From JAHEKB01 sp049115575 (GTDB lineage Bacteria; Bacteroidota; Bacteroidia; NS11-12g; UBA9320): a DNA stretch of 64,000 nucleotides. The stretch spans positions 248,001 to 312,000 of the forward strand of contig JAGDZU010000002.1 of NCBI GenBank assembly GCA_049115575.1, given 5' to 3'. The notes under the pieces were generated by a model, which did no database searches, was not told where the DNA came from, and saw nothing but the letters and a program-made list of their open reading frames with translations. This document shows positions 27,878 through 37,388 of the stretch, piece by piece (position 1 is the stretch's first letter; the number at the start of each line of letters is the position of its first letter). A program made the translations under genes and the position numbers.

Positions 27878-28342
27878 ATGAAACGTTTTCTAATAATTGG
27901 CTTTTGCCTAAGTTTATTTATGATGTCTGATGCACTTTATGTGAATGAAGTGGTTGCGGACGATGTTCGAGGTATGTACTGGAATGGAGAAAAAACAGCC
28001 AAAATTCGAATTTATAGAGCTGTGAATGGAAAGTACTACGGTAAGATAGAGCATTTGACAGAACCCAATGACGAAAATGGAGACCCTAAAACAGATCCTG
28101 AAAATCCAGATAAAAAACTGAGAAGTAGAGCAAGACTGGGAATGGTTATAATGAAAGGGTTTGAATGGAATGCAGGCGATAAGAAGTGGGAAGATGGTAC
28201 TATATATGACCCTAACAACGGTAAAACTTACGATGGATACATGAGATTTGAAGGGGATAATAAAGATAAGCTCTACCTAAGAGGTTATGTTATGGGTATG
28301 ACTTGGTTGGGAAGAACTTCTGAATGGGAGCGTATAGAATAA
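27878..28342 (+). CDS. DUF2147 domain protein, exported
   Basis: The 154-residue protein has a hydrophobic N-terminal segment (residues 3-21) that should be a signal peptide or anchor. DUF2147 follows: RGMYWNGEKTAKIRIYRAVNGKYYGKIEHL, then DPKTDPENPDKKLRSRA and the end motif YDPNNGKTYDGYMRFEG...LRGYVMGMTWLGRTSEWER. Family members are small beta-rich exported proteins of unknown function. The ATG is followed by acylphosphatase with no intergenic base. A weak TATACTTG box lies 17 bases before the ATG (27853-27860). Confidence 0.85.
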   Translation: MKRFLIIGFCLSLFMMSDALYVNEVVADDVRGMYWNGEKTAKIRIYRAVNGKYYGKIEHLTEPNDENGDPKTDPENPDKKLRSRARLGMVIMKGFEWNAGDKKWEDGTIYDPNNGKTYDGYMRFEGDNKDKLYLRGYVMGMTWLGRTSEWERIE

Positions 28343-28612
28343 ATGAAAAGCGTTCAAATCATAGTTAAAGGAAAGGTACAGGGAGTCTATTTTAGAGCTT
28401 CGGCTAAACAACGCGCTTTAATGTTAGGTGTTTCAGGTACAATTCAGAATCAACAAGATGGCAGTGTTTGTATTGAAGCAAACGGAGAGCAAGATCAACT
28501 GCAAAACATGGTAGACTGGTGCAGAAAAGGACCAGCATTGGCGCGAGTGAAGGGAGTTGAAGTAAAAGAGGTCTCATCTCAAGAAACAGGTTCATTCAAG
28601 ATATTGCACTGA
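28343..28612 (+). CDS. acyP: Acylphosphatase
   Basis: Acylphosphatase hydrolyses carboxyl phosphates such as acetyl-phosphate and carbamoyl-phosphate. The 89-residue protein has the catalytic pair Arg18 (GKVQGVYFRASA) and Asn36 (TIQNQQDGSV). The usual GWVRN is here GTIQN, a mild variation that keeps the Asn. The gene starts right after the DUF2147 stop. Its last 17 bases overlap the end of the hydrolase gene on the other strand. Confidence 0.93.
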   Translation: MKSVQIIVKGKVQGVYFRASAKQRALMLGVSGTIQNQQDGSVCIEANGEQDQLQNMVDWCRKGPALARVKGVEVKEVSSQETGSFKILH

Positions 28613-29390
28613 GGGTTTTAAATCTCAAGAAATCCAGAATAACTGCAGAACATTCATCTGGAGATTCAAGCATTGAAAGATGTCCAGTGTTGTCTATTAT
28701 TTCTATCTGTCCTAAATCACTTTTAGAGATTTGGAGATACACATCTGAAATAGGAAAATGTTGATCTTCTGAACCGCAAAGAAAGAGAACAGGGATCTTT
28801 AACTGTTGTATGGTTTCTAAGTGATCTCTCCTGTTCATCATGGCTGAGGTGGCATTTAAAATAGCTTCTTTACTGGTATCTTTCACTTGAGCCCATAAGA
28901 CTACGCTTAGTCTTTCTTGATTAGAAGGAGCAACTAGTTGAAGGAAGAATTGCTTAAGAAATGCCTCCGCACCATTGGAGTTGACAAATTCCAACACTTT
29001 TTGTCTATTTGCTTTCTTGGTTTTTTTATCTTCAAGTGCTGTAGAATGGATCATAGCTATGCCATTATACTTGTCTGGCCGCTGACTCACCATTTCTACT
29101 GCAATATAGCCACCCATGGAATGACCAAATACACAAATATCTTCAATGGCCAAATGGTCAAGAAGAAGGTTCAATACATCAGCCTGTTTAGCAATAGAGG
29201 CTAGACCTTTTAATGAACTTTGCCCAAATCCTGGCAAATCAAATAGCCAACATGTATGGGTCTTTTTAAGGATTTCAATCTGACTTTCCCATATGCTTTG
29301 GTTTTCACAAAATCCGTGTAAAAAACAAAGGTGGGGACCAGTCCCCACCTTTGTATAAAATATTTTACCAATCTCAGATGAAAAAAACAT
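28596..29390 (-). CDS. Alpha/beta-fold hydrolase
   Basis: The 264-residue protein shows an alpha/beta hydrolase layout: oxyanion HG at HGFCENQS, nucleophile elbow GHSMGGY, acid residue in LCGSEDQHF and catalytic histidine in DNTGHLSMLESP. The substrate cannot be read from sequence. It resembles the MhpC/BioH-like esterase group. It starts one base after the stop of the PpiD-like gene and is probably co-transcribed with it. It has no signal peptide and should be cytosolic. Confidence 0.88.
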   Translation of the reverse strand: MFFSSEIGKIFYTKVGTGPHLCFLHGFCENQSIWESQIEILKKTHTCWLFDLPGFGQSSLKGLASIAKQADVLNLLLDHLAIEDICVFGHSMGGYIAVEMVSQRPDKYNGIAMIHSTALEDKKTKKANRQKVLEFVNSNGAEAFLKQFFLQLVAPSNQERLSVVLWAQVKDTSKEAILNATSAMMNRRDHLETIQQLKIPVLFLCGSEDQHFPISDVYLQISKSDLGQIEIIDNTGHLSMLESPDECSAVILDFLRFKTLSAIS

Positions 29391-29391
29391 A

Positions 29392-31542
29392 CTAGTTAAA
29401 AAACTTGTATCGTCTGTCTTTCACTTTACCGATTTTAAGCAAAGATGTTTCAACATTAGAATCTGTCCCAGCATTGAGCAGTTCCGTAATTTCTCTTCGC
29501 TTGTCTGAGATGTCTGATGGCATTTCCAGTGGGCCATGATTATTTACATAAACCACATAGATTCCATTGTTACCAATGATTATATCGGAATGCTTTCCAA
29601 CGGCTGTTCCCATTAAAGTTCCAAGGACTTTGTCGTCTGCTCCAATGTATGGAATACTTCCACCTTCATAAGTCATGTTCGGAACGGGAGTAACAACTGC
29701 GTCTAAGGCATCTGCTAATTCTTCAGCGGTGCTTGAAGTTTTTAAAGCTTCCTCAACTTTAGTTCTCAATTGCTCACCTTTTAGCTGTGCCAAAACTTTG
29801 GGCTCTATGTCTTTTCGTACATCTTCTATAGAAGCCACACCTTCTTTGCGAATTTTAGTGCAATGAGCTACAAGATATTTACCATCAACCTCAATGATGT
29901 CTGATACATCACCTTCATCCGTTTCAGAATCGAACAACCATCTTGCTATAATATTTCCGCTTTGAATTCCAGAAACAACCCTTTCTTGCTCCGTTATTTC
30001 TTTAGCAACTTTTTTAGTGTAACCCATACCTTCTGCAATTTCTTCAAATACTTCATCACCTTTCGCTTTTGCAAGGAATTCTCCGGCCATACGATAGAAC
30101 TCTCTATCTGTATCGGTACTTGGAATAACAGTTTGAGTAAGTCTGGCAACTTTAATCATTCTTCGGCTCTTGTTTGAAGTGGTTTTTCCTAAATGAACAC
30201 CATTTCTGGTAGCCACTACAAAGTATCCACCTTTAGAAGTTTTTAATGCTTGGTTGATGAATTTTTCAGGAGCAGATCGAGACTTCTCTCTCATCCACCC
30301 AAGGTCCCCACCTTTGTCACCAGTTCCATCACTATTTCTAGTTAGCGCTTCTGTTGCAAAATCAGTTTTACCTGAACGAATATCTGCAAGCAATTTGCGA
30401 GCTTCAGACATGGCGTTTAGTGTATCTTCTTTGGTTCTTCCAGCTACAGATAGCATTATATGGCTTGCACGAACAGAGGACAAGCTATCTTCTCCAATTT
30501 CTGTAACTTTAAAAAGCCCATATGTGCCATTGCTTTCATAAGGTCCTAGAACCGTGTTGGTGTCGGCTGCAAATAAATCGTCTTCAACATCTTTAGTAAA
30601 GTTTCCTCTTACCTTGAATGCTGGGTCATATGGAGTTTCAGACCCCATTAAGCTAACAAAAAGAGAATCGTCAGTGGCCTTCTCAAATTTTTCTTTATTG
30701 GAATTAATCCATTCCTGAGTGGCTATTGAATCCTCTTTAGAAGGTTTAACATCAAAAGCAACAAACTCTATATCGCGACTCGCTTCTTGCTTAAACTCGG
30801 AGCGATGAGCATCTATGTATTTTTGTAAATCTCGGTCTGTAACCTGTATGGTGCTGTCAGGAATAGTTGCAAAGCTTATTCCCACTATACTTCCGTTTAC
30901 CGCAAGTTGTTCTCTAGTTATAGCTGTTCTAGCTTCTAATTCTGTAGCATAGAAAGCACTTCTGATTAAAGCTGTATACTTCTCAGTTACAATTTGATTA
31001 ATCATATCCTTTTCAAAAGTCAACCATTGCTCCTTAGCATCAGGACTTGCTTCAATGTCTTCCCTCAGGTATTGAACCAATCTTCCTTTGTCAAATTGAC
31101 CAGTTTCCTGATTGGTGAAAGCCTGAACCAATTGTGGATGTGTATTGTCCCCTATAGTAATGTCTTCCATCTCAGCTCCGCTAACTGAAAGTCCTAAGGC
31201 ATCGTACTCTTGTGAAACCAGTTTTTCTTGTACCAACATATTCCAAGCTTGTTGCTTGTAAGACGCTAGAAAACGTTCGTCCAATTCAAGGCCTGGATTT
31301 TGGGCTCTCACATTGTTTAGGAGAGCGTCGTAGATCTGATTGTATTCTTGAACGTCAACGGATTCTCCGTCTATACTTCCAATACTGTTGGCTTTATTGC
31401 CAAAGGATGATGTTCTTGAACTAAAGAGGTCTGTGAGAACAAAAGCCAGCATAGCTATTCCAATTACTAGTAAAAGGCAACCTGTTTGGTTTTGTATCTT
31501 CTGTATTACACTCGGTTCTTCTTTATTGTATTTATCTGACAT
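29392..31542 (-). CDS. PpiD/SurA-like periplasmic peptidyl-prolyl isomerase
   Basis: The 716-residue protein starts with a short cytosolic tail and one membrane helix (about residues 17-38, GCLLLVIGIAMLAFVLTDLF). A SurA-N-like chaperone region follows. A parvulin domain is recognisable by RASHIMLSV..., the SDGTGDKGGDLGWMREKSR block and the FVVATRNGVHLGKT end at about residues 345-450. A long C-terminal part includes a second, degenerate isomerase-like region. PpiD-type foldases help outer-membrane and secreted proteins fold in the periplasm. Its place directly downstream of three large secreted proteins fits such a role but does not prove it. Confidence 0.9.
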   Translation of the reverse strand: MSDKYNKEEPSVIQKIQNQTGCLLLVIGIAMLAFVLTDLFSSRTSSFGNKANSIGSIDGESVDVQEYNQIYDALLNNVRAQNPGLELDERFLASYKQQAWNMLVQEKLVSQEYDALGLSVSGAEMEDITIGDNTHPQLVQAFTNQETGQFDKGRLVQYLREDIEASPDAKEQWLTFEKDMINQIVTEKYTALIRSAFYATELEARTAITREQLAVNGSIVGISFATIPDSTIQVTDRDLQKYIDAHRSEFKQEASRDIEFVAFDVKPSKEDSIATQEWINSNKEKFEKATDDSLFVSLMGSETPYDPAFKVRGNFTKDVEDDLFAADTNTVLGPYESNGTYGLFKVTEIGEDSLSSVRASHIMLSVAGRTKEDTLNAMSEARKLLADIRSGKTDFATEALTRNSDGTGDKGGDLGWMREKSRSAPEKFINQALKTSKGGYFVVATRNGVHLGKTTSNKSRRMIKVARLTQTVIPSTDTDREFYRMAGEFLAKAKGDEVFEEIAEGMGYTKKVAKEITEQERVVSGIQSGNIIARWLFDSETDEGDVSDIIEVDGKYLVAHCTKIRKEGVASIEDVRKDIEPKVLAQLKGEQLRTKVEEALKTSSTAEELADALDAVVTPVPNMTYEGGSIPYIGADDKVLGTLMGTAVGKHSDIIIGNNGIYVVYVNNHGPLEMPSDISDKRREITELLNAGTDSNVETSLLKIGKVKDRRYKFFN

Positions 31543-31564
31543 GTTTGTCTAAAAAAATGGTTTG

Positions 31565-31595
31565 CAAATTAAGGCTATTTGTAGGGAAAAGTCAA
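31565..31595 (-). promoter_or_regulatory. Candidate promoter for the PpiD-like gene
   Basis: On the reverse strand TTGAC (31595-31591) and TTAATTTG (31572-31565) are separated by 18 bases. The second differs by one base from the Bacteroidota -7 consensus TAnnTTTG, and the first fits the -33 TTG element. The ATG follows 22 bases downstream. This would let the foldase be expressed independently of the upstream secreted-protein genes. Confidence 0.4.
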
Positions 31596-31614
31596 CGTAT
31601 AAATAGCGTCTTCA

Positions 31615-33198
31615 CTATGGGTAGCTATGGCTGACTTGTAATTTTATCTTTTTGCCATCACTCAGTCTTTTGTAGCGATACTTGAGACTTACATATAAGT
31701 CAAGATTTGGATCCAATTTAGCCATGGCCAGTTCGTGCTCTTTCAGTCCGTTGTCTTCGGGTGAATATTTGAATTTGATTTTTCTTTTTTCCCCATCTTG
31801 CCAATAAGTGAGTTTACCTTTTAATTTCTTGAAGTTTGAAGAATAACAACTTAGGTAAAGAGCTTCCTTATTGGCTGTAACATCCACCGCGTCTTCTAAG
31901 TGTTGAAGATGCATTTGTTCATGATGTCTGCCATAAATTGGTGACCAGCCTCCTTCAACTATAACCATAGCAAGACTTGAATGCAAGCCGCGGTAAACAG
32001 GATAGCAAAACAATTGTGTTTCTTCTTGATAGTCTAGATCAATATAGTCGCCATAAAAGAATCGCTGGCCCGGTAATGCAATAGGTTTATAGTTTACTAT
32101 AACTGGTTCTGTATATCCGTGTATTGGACTGAATTTAGACATCATGACATCATAATACTTCTCATTTGGAGAACGACTTTGGTCAAAGTAGAACACATTT
32201 ATACCGCCTTCTTTTGGGTTGTATACCATGTTTGGGAAATAGCTATGGCTTTTAGAATTGTGGTCCATTTGAAAAGCATCGCTCCAGCCTTCTCCTTGAT
32301 TGGTGCTGTGTTTTGCCCAAATATCTGCCTTGCCGTTTCTTGTATCTGCCCAGCAAACATATATAGTGTTTTCAATGGTATCTGAAACTATGAATGGCAT
32401 GCCATTGGCTCTCATGATATTTGGCATCTCCATATTCCAACCGTTTACTTGTTCCCCTATTATCTTGTCTTCGCCCCAAGTCTTACCGCCATCTAGACTT
32501 TTATCGAAAAAGATTTTGTTATTCCCTGCCCATACAGCATAGATTTCTCCATTTGGCCCCACAGCAGTAACTGCTCCTTCTAAAGTACTGTCTCCATCTA
32601 CGCAATTTCCGGTAATATCGGAAATGGTAATAGCTGTACTAAAACTATCCATATCTGGATTAAAGTAAGAAAACCTAATTCTACTTCTATCCTCCGGATT
32701 ATGACTGGCATAAACATCAAACTCGGTCCAACTGATATAAACATTTCCTTTGTATTGGGTGCTGTGCTCATCACTTGAAAGCCAGGGTTTGTCTTGCATT
32801 TTGCCATTGTTGTATCCAACTGAATATGACTGTTCTTCCCAGAGTTCGGCATTCACAATCTTTTGAACAACTATGCGATCAAACCAATCTCCATATTTTT
32901 TTCCTTTGGTTTTGCTCAGGTGAGCATAAAAAAGGTGGCCTCGTGAAAAATGTAAAACCGGATCTCCATATACTCCATATCTAGAGCGAGCAACAGACTC
33001 ATTCCAAAGGTTGTCTTCAGGTTGATAGGTAAAAAAACGATCAACATTGCATGCAGCATACATCTCATCTGTATTAGCCGGATTAATGGCCACAGAAGTT
33101 TCGTTGGCATTTGAAGGAGTTGTAATTAAAGATCGCTTCAGAGTTTGCGCATTTGCACTACAAGCCAAGTACAATACAAGTATTGAGAATAGTCTCAT
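31615..33198 (-). CDS. Secreted sialidase-like beta-propeller protein
   Basis: I start the protein at ATG 33198, giving a clean signal peptide (MRLFSILVLYLACSANAQ); the TTG at 33213 adds five residues. The body reads as a BNR/Asp-box beta-propeller. Asp-box-like turns appear as SLDGGKTWGE and STNQGEGWSDA, with other WxxE/NPxxxE repeats. The catalytic residues of true sialidases (Arg triad, Tyr, Glu) cannot be assigned from sequence, so hydrolase activity is not claimed. There is no T9SS sorting domain at the C-terminus, unlike its two upstream neighbours. It starts 33 bases after the stop of the T9SS type A gene. Confidence 0.75.
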   Translation of the reverse strand: MRLFSILVLYLACSANAQTLKRSLITTPSNANETSVAINPANTDEMYAACNVDRFFTYQPEDNLWNESVARSRYGVYGDPVLHFSRGHLFYAHLSKTKGKKYGDWFDRIVVQKIVNAELWEEQSYSVGYNNGKMQDKPWLSSDEHSTQYKGNVYISWTEFDVYASHNPEDRSRIRFSYFNPDMDSFSTAITISDITGNCVDGDSTLEGAVTAVGPNGEIYAVWAGNNKIFFDKSLDGGKTWGEDKIIGEQVNGWNMEMPNIMRANGMPFIVSDTIENTIYVCWADTRNGKADIWAKHSTNQGEGWSDAFQMDHNSKSHSYFPNMVYNPKEGGINVFYFDQSRSPNEKYYDVMMSKFSPIHGYTEPVIVNYKPIALPGQRFFYGDYIDLDYQEETQLFCYPVYRGLHSSLAMVIVEGGWSPIYGRHHEQMHLQHLEDAVDVTANKEALYLSCYSSNFKKLKGKLTYWQDGEKRKIKFKYSPEDNGLKEHELAMAKLDPNLDLYVSLKYRYKRLSDGKKIKLQVSHSYP

Positions 33199-33231
33199 CT
33201 TGCGAAAATACAATGAACTCTGAAGCTGAGT

Positions 33232-36200
33232 TTAAGGGAGTACCAAAATCTTTTTCCGGTCCATTATCTCGCCATTTCTTTTGAGCACAACAAAGTATGT
33301 ACCTGACTCTAACGAACTTAGATCTATTCGTTGATCAGATCTTAATGCTGATTGCTGTAGTATAATCTGCCCATTTAGATTAATGATATCCGCATCAATA
33401 GTTTGGTCTAAGCTTCTATCAAAACTCAAACTAATATGATTAGTTGCTGGTCTAGGGTATGCTGTGAAGCTATATAGAGCTAGCTTATTGCTTATCATTA
33501 TCACCTGGCTATATTCATAGCTCCCATCCATATCCACTTCTTTCAATCTATAGTAAGACACTTCACTGGTCAAAGCAATAGGATCTATATCTCTATATCT
33601 GTAGTGCAATATTTCTTGACTATTACCTGCAGCTGGAATTCTTGCAATGGTTTTGAATTCTCCATTTTCTTTCCGTTCAAGTTGGAAGAAATCACTGTTT
33701 AATTCGCTTGCGGTAGTCCATTCCAAATTATTCGCATCTTCTAATCTTTCACCTGTGAATGATAATAATTCAACTGGCACAGGACCTCCAGGACCATCAA
33801 GACCTGCTCCAACTCCAGAGAAACCATTGGAATAAGTTGCAGTTAACTTAATGTTTGCTCCTGCATAATTAGTGTCTACAGTTACTGAACTACCCAGAAC
33901 AGCGGAAGATTTAAGAGCTGTTGAAATGCTACCTGGTGTTTTTAACTGATTCAAATATTTATAGAATTGTGCTGTGGTAGATTTCCATCCAGCACCTTCG
34001 GCAGAAGTGTAGTATGTGGTTATTTTAACATTGCCAGAAGAATTATTAGTAGTTGGCGTTATCAAAATGGTTTTATCGAATATTCTCTTTGCTGCAGTGG
34101 TGTTATTAGCAAAGTTTTTAGCGTTGGAGCCAGAAGCATCTATAGTAACTGTGGTGCTTCCATAATCATGTGAACTAAGGTTTTCTATAGTGGCAATGAC
34201 CTTACAATTTGAAGATACAAAATTCACTGTTGCATTAGGGCCCAAGTCAGCAGTTGCCGTGGCATTTAGTGCAGTTTCAATCTCCCAAGGGTTTGCATCG
34301 TTGTTGGGACCAGACAAAGCAAAGTCATCAATCATAAATCCATCAACAAATCCGGCTGTTGACCAAATTGAATTGGATGTAAATGTGAATCTGAACCTCA
34401 CACTAGAATTTCCTGCAAGACTTGAAATATCGAGATCAGTTGACTCATTATTAAAAGTTCCGTGCCATCCCACCTGATCTGAAATTACACTTGCATCAAT
34501 AGTGTTTTTATTGTACCAATTTGTACCGTTGACATCATTATATACTCCTAGTTTAGACCAAGTACCACCTTCATTGGTGCTATACTCCATATAGGCTGCA
34601 TAAGGTGTAGCGGCGTAGTATATTTCCATACTCTTTCTAAATGAAAGGGTATATGTTCCAGAGGCCGACATATTAAAAGTTGGGGTGTACAGATGACATG
34701 TGATTGTCTCATCTGGGCAATCCGCGTCTAGGTCAGTTTTCCATCCATTTGAGTTGGAGTTCAAAGTCGTAATTTGGTTAGAAGGAGAACCTCTTTCCCA
34801 AATATTGGTGCCTACAGATGCCTCACTTGCAAAATGCCAAGCATTGCTCTCAAAATCACCACCATCAGAAGTGGTGTAAGGAGTTCCAAGTTTTGGCAAT
34901 ACTGTAATGAAAGATGTCTTAGTTTCAGTAGTAGAACCATTGATTGTTAACACTACTGTTTTATAACCTCCTTCTGAGTATGACCAGCTTGGATTCTGTG
35001 TGGTCGCATCAGTAGATCCATCATTATCAAAATCCCATGCCCATGAAGTAGCACCAGTTGACGCGTCTGTAAAACTTACTGTTTCGCATGGAACCACTAT
35101 ATTTTTATCTACAGTAAACTCTGCTGTTTCATTGGTTGAAAAGCTGTAAGAATACAATCCTCTACCATGTGTAATTGCTATTACAGTTGAGTCTGCCGCT
35201 CTGTATTGTAGCATGTCTGTTCTCACATTTGACAAACCAGTATTGCTGGCTTCCCAAACGGTTGAACCTCCATTTAGATTGTTGGTTGACCAAACACCAA
35301 GTTCAGTAGCAAGTAAAGCGCTATCTCCTCCAATTGGACTAAACATAGCCCACCTAACTGGCATATTGGGAAGATTTCCTTCTACACTGCTCCAAGATGA
35401 ACCACCATCTGTAGATTCCCAAACACTATTTACACTGTAATTTGAAAATGTAACTAAGATGTGGTCAGCATCTCCATTTTCAACAGCTATACAACTTACA
35501 TAACCAGATCCAGGCATCGAGCCACTGGTTATATCAGTATCTGTAATCGTCCCGTCGGCATCATCTATTTTCCAGATTTCACCATTATCTGTGCCTATAT
35601 ATATTCTGTCTGCGGTATTTGGATCTGCAAAAACAGCTGAAGGTTCTCCTGTAGAACCTGTTCCGAAACCAACCGCTGTTGCACTACTAGTAGATCTGGC
35701 ATTTGCCCATCTCATGTACTGTCCATTTCCCCATGAGCAATACATAATTTCGGCATCATTGTCATAATCCGTTGGGTTAATGAATTTACCCGCTGAAGAA
35801 CTAAAATTTAAAGAAGAGAATGTTAAACCTCCATTTGTAGATCTCCTGTATTGATTGTAAACATATGATGTGAATTGGTAATCAGGATCGTCTTGATCAA
35901 TATGAACATAAGCACCATCACCTCCAGTAACTTCTGTTGTAGAATTTATTCCAGCGGATGTAAACTTGTGACTTCCGTTGTCTTGAGCTCCAGCTAAGAA
36001 GAAATTTTCCCCTGCGGTTGGATGAATAGCACCTGAATAGAACTGGGTTACATTATAATCATTTACAATATGTGATATGTTAGGAGTTGAGTTGCTTGCA
36101 TTTTCGGTTACATAAACACCACCGTCATTTCCGAAAAGCATTGAATCTGAACTATTTGGAGCAAAAATAGCTATGTGTTGATCTGCATGCACCTCTGTGT

Positions 36201-37386
36201 AACCACCTCCACCGTACCAGTGAGAAACTTGTGTCCAAGAAGAACCTGAATTTGTGGTCTTATACAAATCAATACCACCCATGTAAGCAGTAGTAGCATC
36301 ATTGGGGTCTACCACAAGACTTAGGTCATACCAAGCCTGTTGTCTGCAAAAATTTGTACCTCCAACAGCATCATTAGGGTTGGATACTGATGACCAGCTT
36401 GTACCTCCATTCGTGCTCACTCTAACGGCATTAGCATTATAAGTGCTGCTGTTTTGAGTGATCATGTATATAACATCACTATTAGAAGGAGCACAGGCAA
36501 TTTCTATTCGTTGTTCTGAAGCAGACGTATAGACTTTGGTCCATGAACTACCTCCATTTGTGCTTTTATAGACACCATCAGATGAAAATATCCCGAAAGC
36601 GGCATATAAATCTCCATTGCGAGCTATCTCTAAATCAGCAACTCTGTTGGTTGTGGGAGTTCCACTGTTATTTAATACTGCGGCCCATGAATTACCACCG
36701 TCAGTAGATTTAACCACCCCGTAGTTTCTTGTTGCAGCATAGATGTTACCTGCACTGTCTACCACCAAACGTTGAATGTAGCTATAACCTGTACTATTTG
36801 TTAATTGACTCCAGTTGGCTCCACCATCTGTACTTTTGAATATTCCATCGCCTCTAACAGCATCAGCATTAAAATAACCTTCACCAGTTCCCATGTATAG
36901 AGTGTCTGTACCTCTTGGGTCATAGGCAAGTGTAGTTATAGCCATGTTAGCGAGAAAATCATCTACTGCTGTCCAGCTTGGAGTAGCAGCATAAATATCT
37001 TCGCAAACCCAAAGCCCTCCAGCAACGGAACCTGCAAAAACACGTTTATTAGTATTGTCATTTGGATCAAAAAGGAGACCTCTTGTACGCCCTCCAACAT
37101 TATTTGGTCCTCTTTCGCTCCAATTAATATTAGAAATAGCTGCTTTACCCTTACTTCTTTGTTGCTTTTTAAGAGCTTCAATAATGGTCCAAAGTTCATG
37201 TCTGGGAACCGTATTGGTTTCCGGATCTTTAGTCATTTCAAAGTTCAATTCGGCGGCGAGGTCCGCACGAGTTTTTTTGTCGTAAGTCCTTTTAACTGAG
37301 GAAGATGCAAAATCTTTTTGAGTACATCCCCAAAAAAACAGCACACAAGAAAATAGTGTTAAAGTAGTAGCAGTAAATAGTTTCAT
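33232..37386 (-). CDS. Secreted multi-domain protein: BNR/VPS10-like propeller, PKD, T9SS type A sorting domain
   Basis: A 1384-residue surface or secreted protein. From about residue 75 to 720 there are many Asp-box repeats (STDGGANWS, STNGGSSWT, STDGGSSWS), as in VPS10/sortilin-type propellers. A PKD domain lies at about 735-800 (SFTDASTGATSWAWDFDNDG). Next come a jelly-roll-like region, an Fn3-like linker (VPVELLSFTGERLE) and a T9SS type A sorting domain at the end (YPRPATNHISLSF..., then DLSSLESGTYFVVLKRNG). The N-terminus ends in a lipobox-like FFWGC with Cys21 followed by TQKD, unusual beside a T9SS tag (see findings). It begins two bases after the stop of the upstream type B gene. Confidence 0.88.
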   Translation of the reverse strand: MKLFTATTLTLFSCVLFFWGCTQKDFASSSVKRTYDKKTRADLAAELNFEMTKDPETNTVPRHELWTIIEALKKQQRSKGKAAISNINWSERGPNNVGGRTRGLLFDPNDNTNKRVFAGSVAGGLWVCEDIYAATPSWTAVDDFLANMAITTLAYDPRGTDTLYMGTGEGYFNADAVRGDGIFKSTDGGANWSQLTNSTGYSYIQRLVVDSAGNIYAATRNYGVVKSTDGGNSWAAVLNNSGTPTTNRVADLEIARNGDLYAAFGIFSSDGVYKSTNGGSSWTKVYTSASEQRIEIACAPSNSDVIYMITQNSSTYNANAVRVSTNGGTSWSSVSNPNDAVGGTNFCRQQAWYDLSLVVDPNDATTAYMGGIDLYKTTNSGSSWTQVSHWYGGGGYTEVHADQHIAIFAPNSSDSMLFGNDGGVYVTENASNSTPNISHIVNDYNVTQFYSGAIHPTAGENFFLAGAQDNGSHKFTSAGINSTTEVTGGDGAYVHIDQDDPDYQFTSYVYNQYRRSTNGGLTFSSLNFSSSAGKFINPTDYDNDAEIMYCSWGNGQYMRWANARSTSSATAVGFGTGSTGEPSAVFADPNTADRIYIGTDNGEIWKIDDADGTITDTDITSGSMPGSGYVSCIAVENGDADHILVTFSNYSVNSVWESTDGGSSWSSVEGNLPNMPVRWAMFSPIGGDSALLATELGVWSTNNLNGGSTVWEASNTGLSNVRTDMLQYRAADSTVIAITHGRGLYSYSFSTNETAEFTVDKNIVVPCETVSFTDASTGATSWAWDFDNDGSTDATTQNPSWSYSEGGYKTVVLTINGSTTETKTSFITVLPKLGTPYTTSDGGDFESNAWHFASEASVGTNIWERGSPSNQITTLNSNSNGWKTDLDADCPDETITCHLYTPTFNMSASGTYTLSFRKSMEIYYAATPYAAYMEYSTNEGGTWSKLGVYNDVNGTNWYNKNTIDASVISDQVGWHGTFNNESTDLDISSLAGNSSVRFRFTFTSNSIWSTAGFVDGFMIDDFALSGPNNDANPWEIETALNATATADLGPNATVNFVSSNCKVIATIENLSSHDYGSTTVTIDASGSNAKNFANNTTAAKRIFDKTILITPTTNNSSGNVKITTYYTSAEGAGWKSTTAQFYKYLNQLKTPGSISTALKSSAVLGSSVTVDTNYAGANIKLTATYSNGFSGVGAGLDGPGGPVPVELLSFTGERLEDANNLEWTTASELNSDFFQLERKENGEFKTIARIPAAGNSQEILHYRYRDIDPIALTSEVSYYRLKEVDMDGSYEYSQVIMISNKLALYSFTAYPRPATNHISLSFDRSLDQTIDADIINLNGQIILQQSALRSDQRIDLSSLESGTYFVVLKRNGEIMDRKKILVLP

Positions 37387-37388
37387 CG

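Noticed and set aside
33232..37386. DNA-level repeats in the type A T9SS gene
   Set aside because: The similarity comes from repeated Asp-box protein motifs; it is a protein-domain repeat rather than a mobile or CRISPR-like array.
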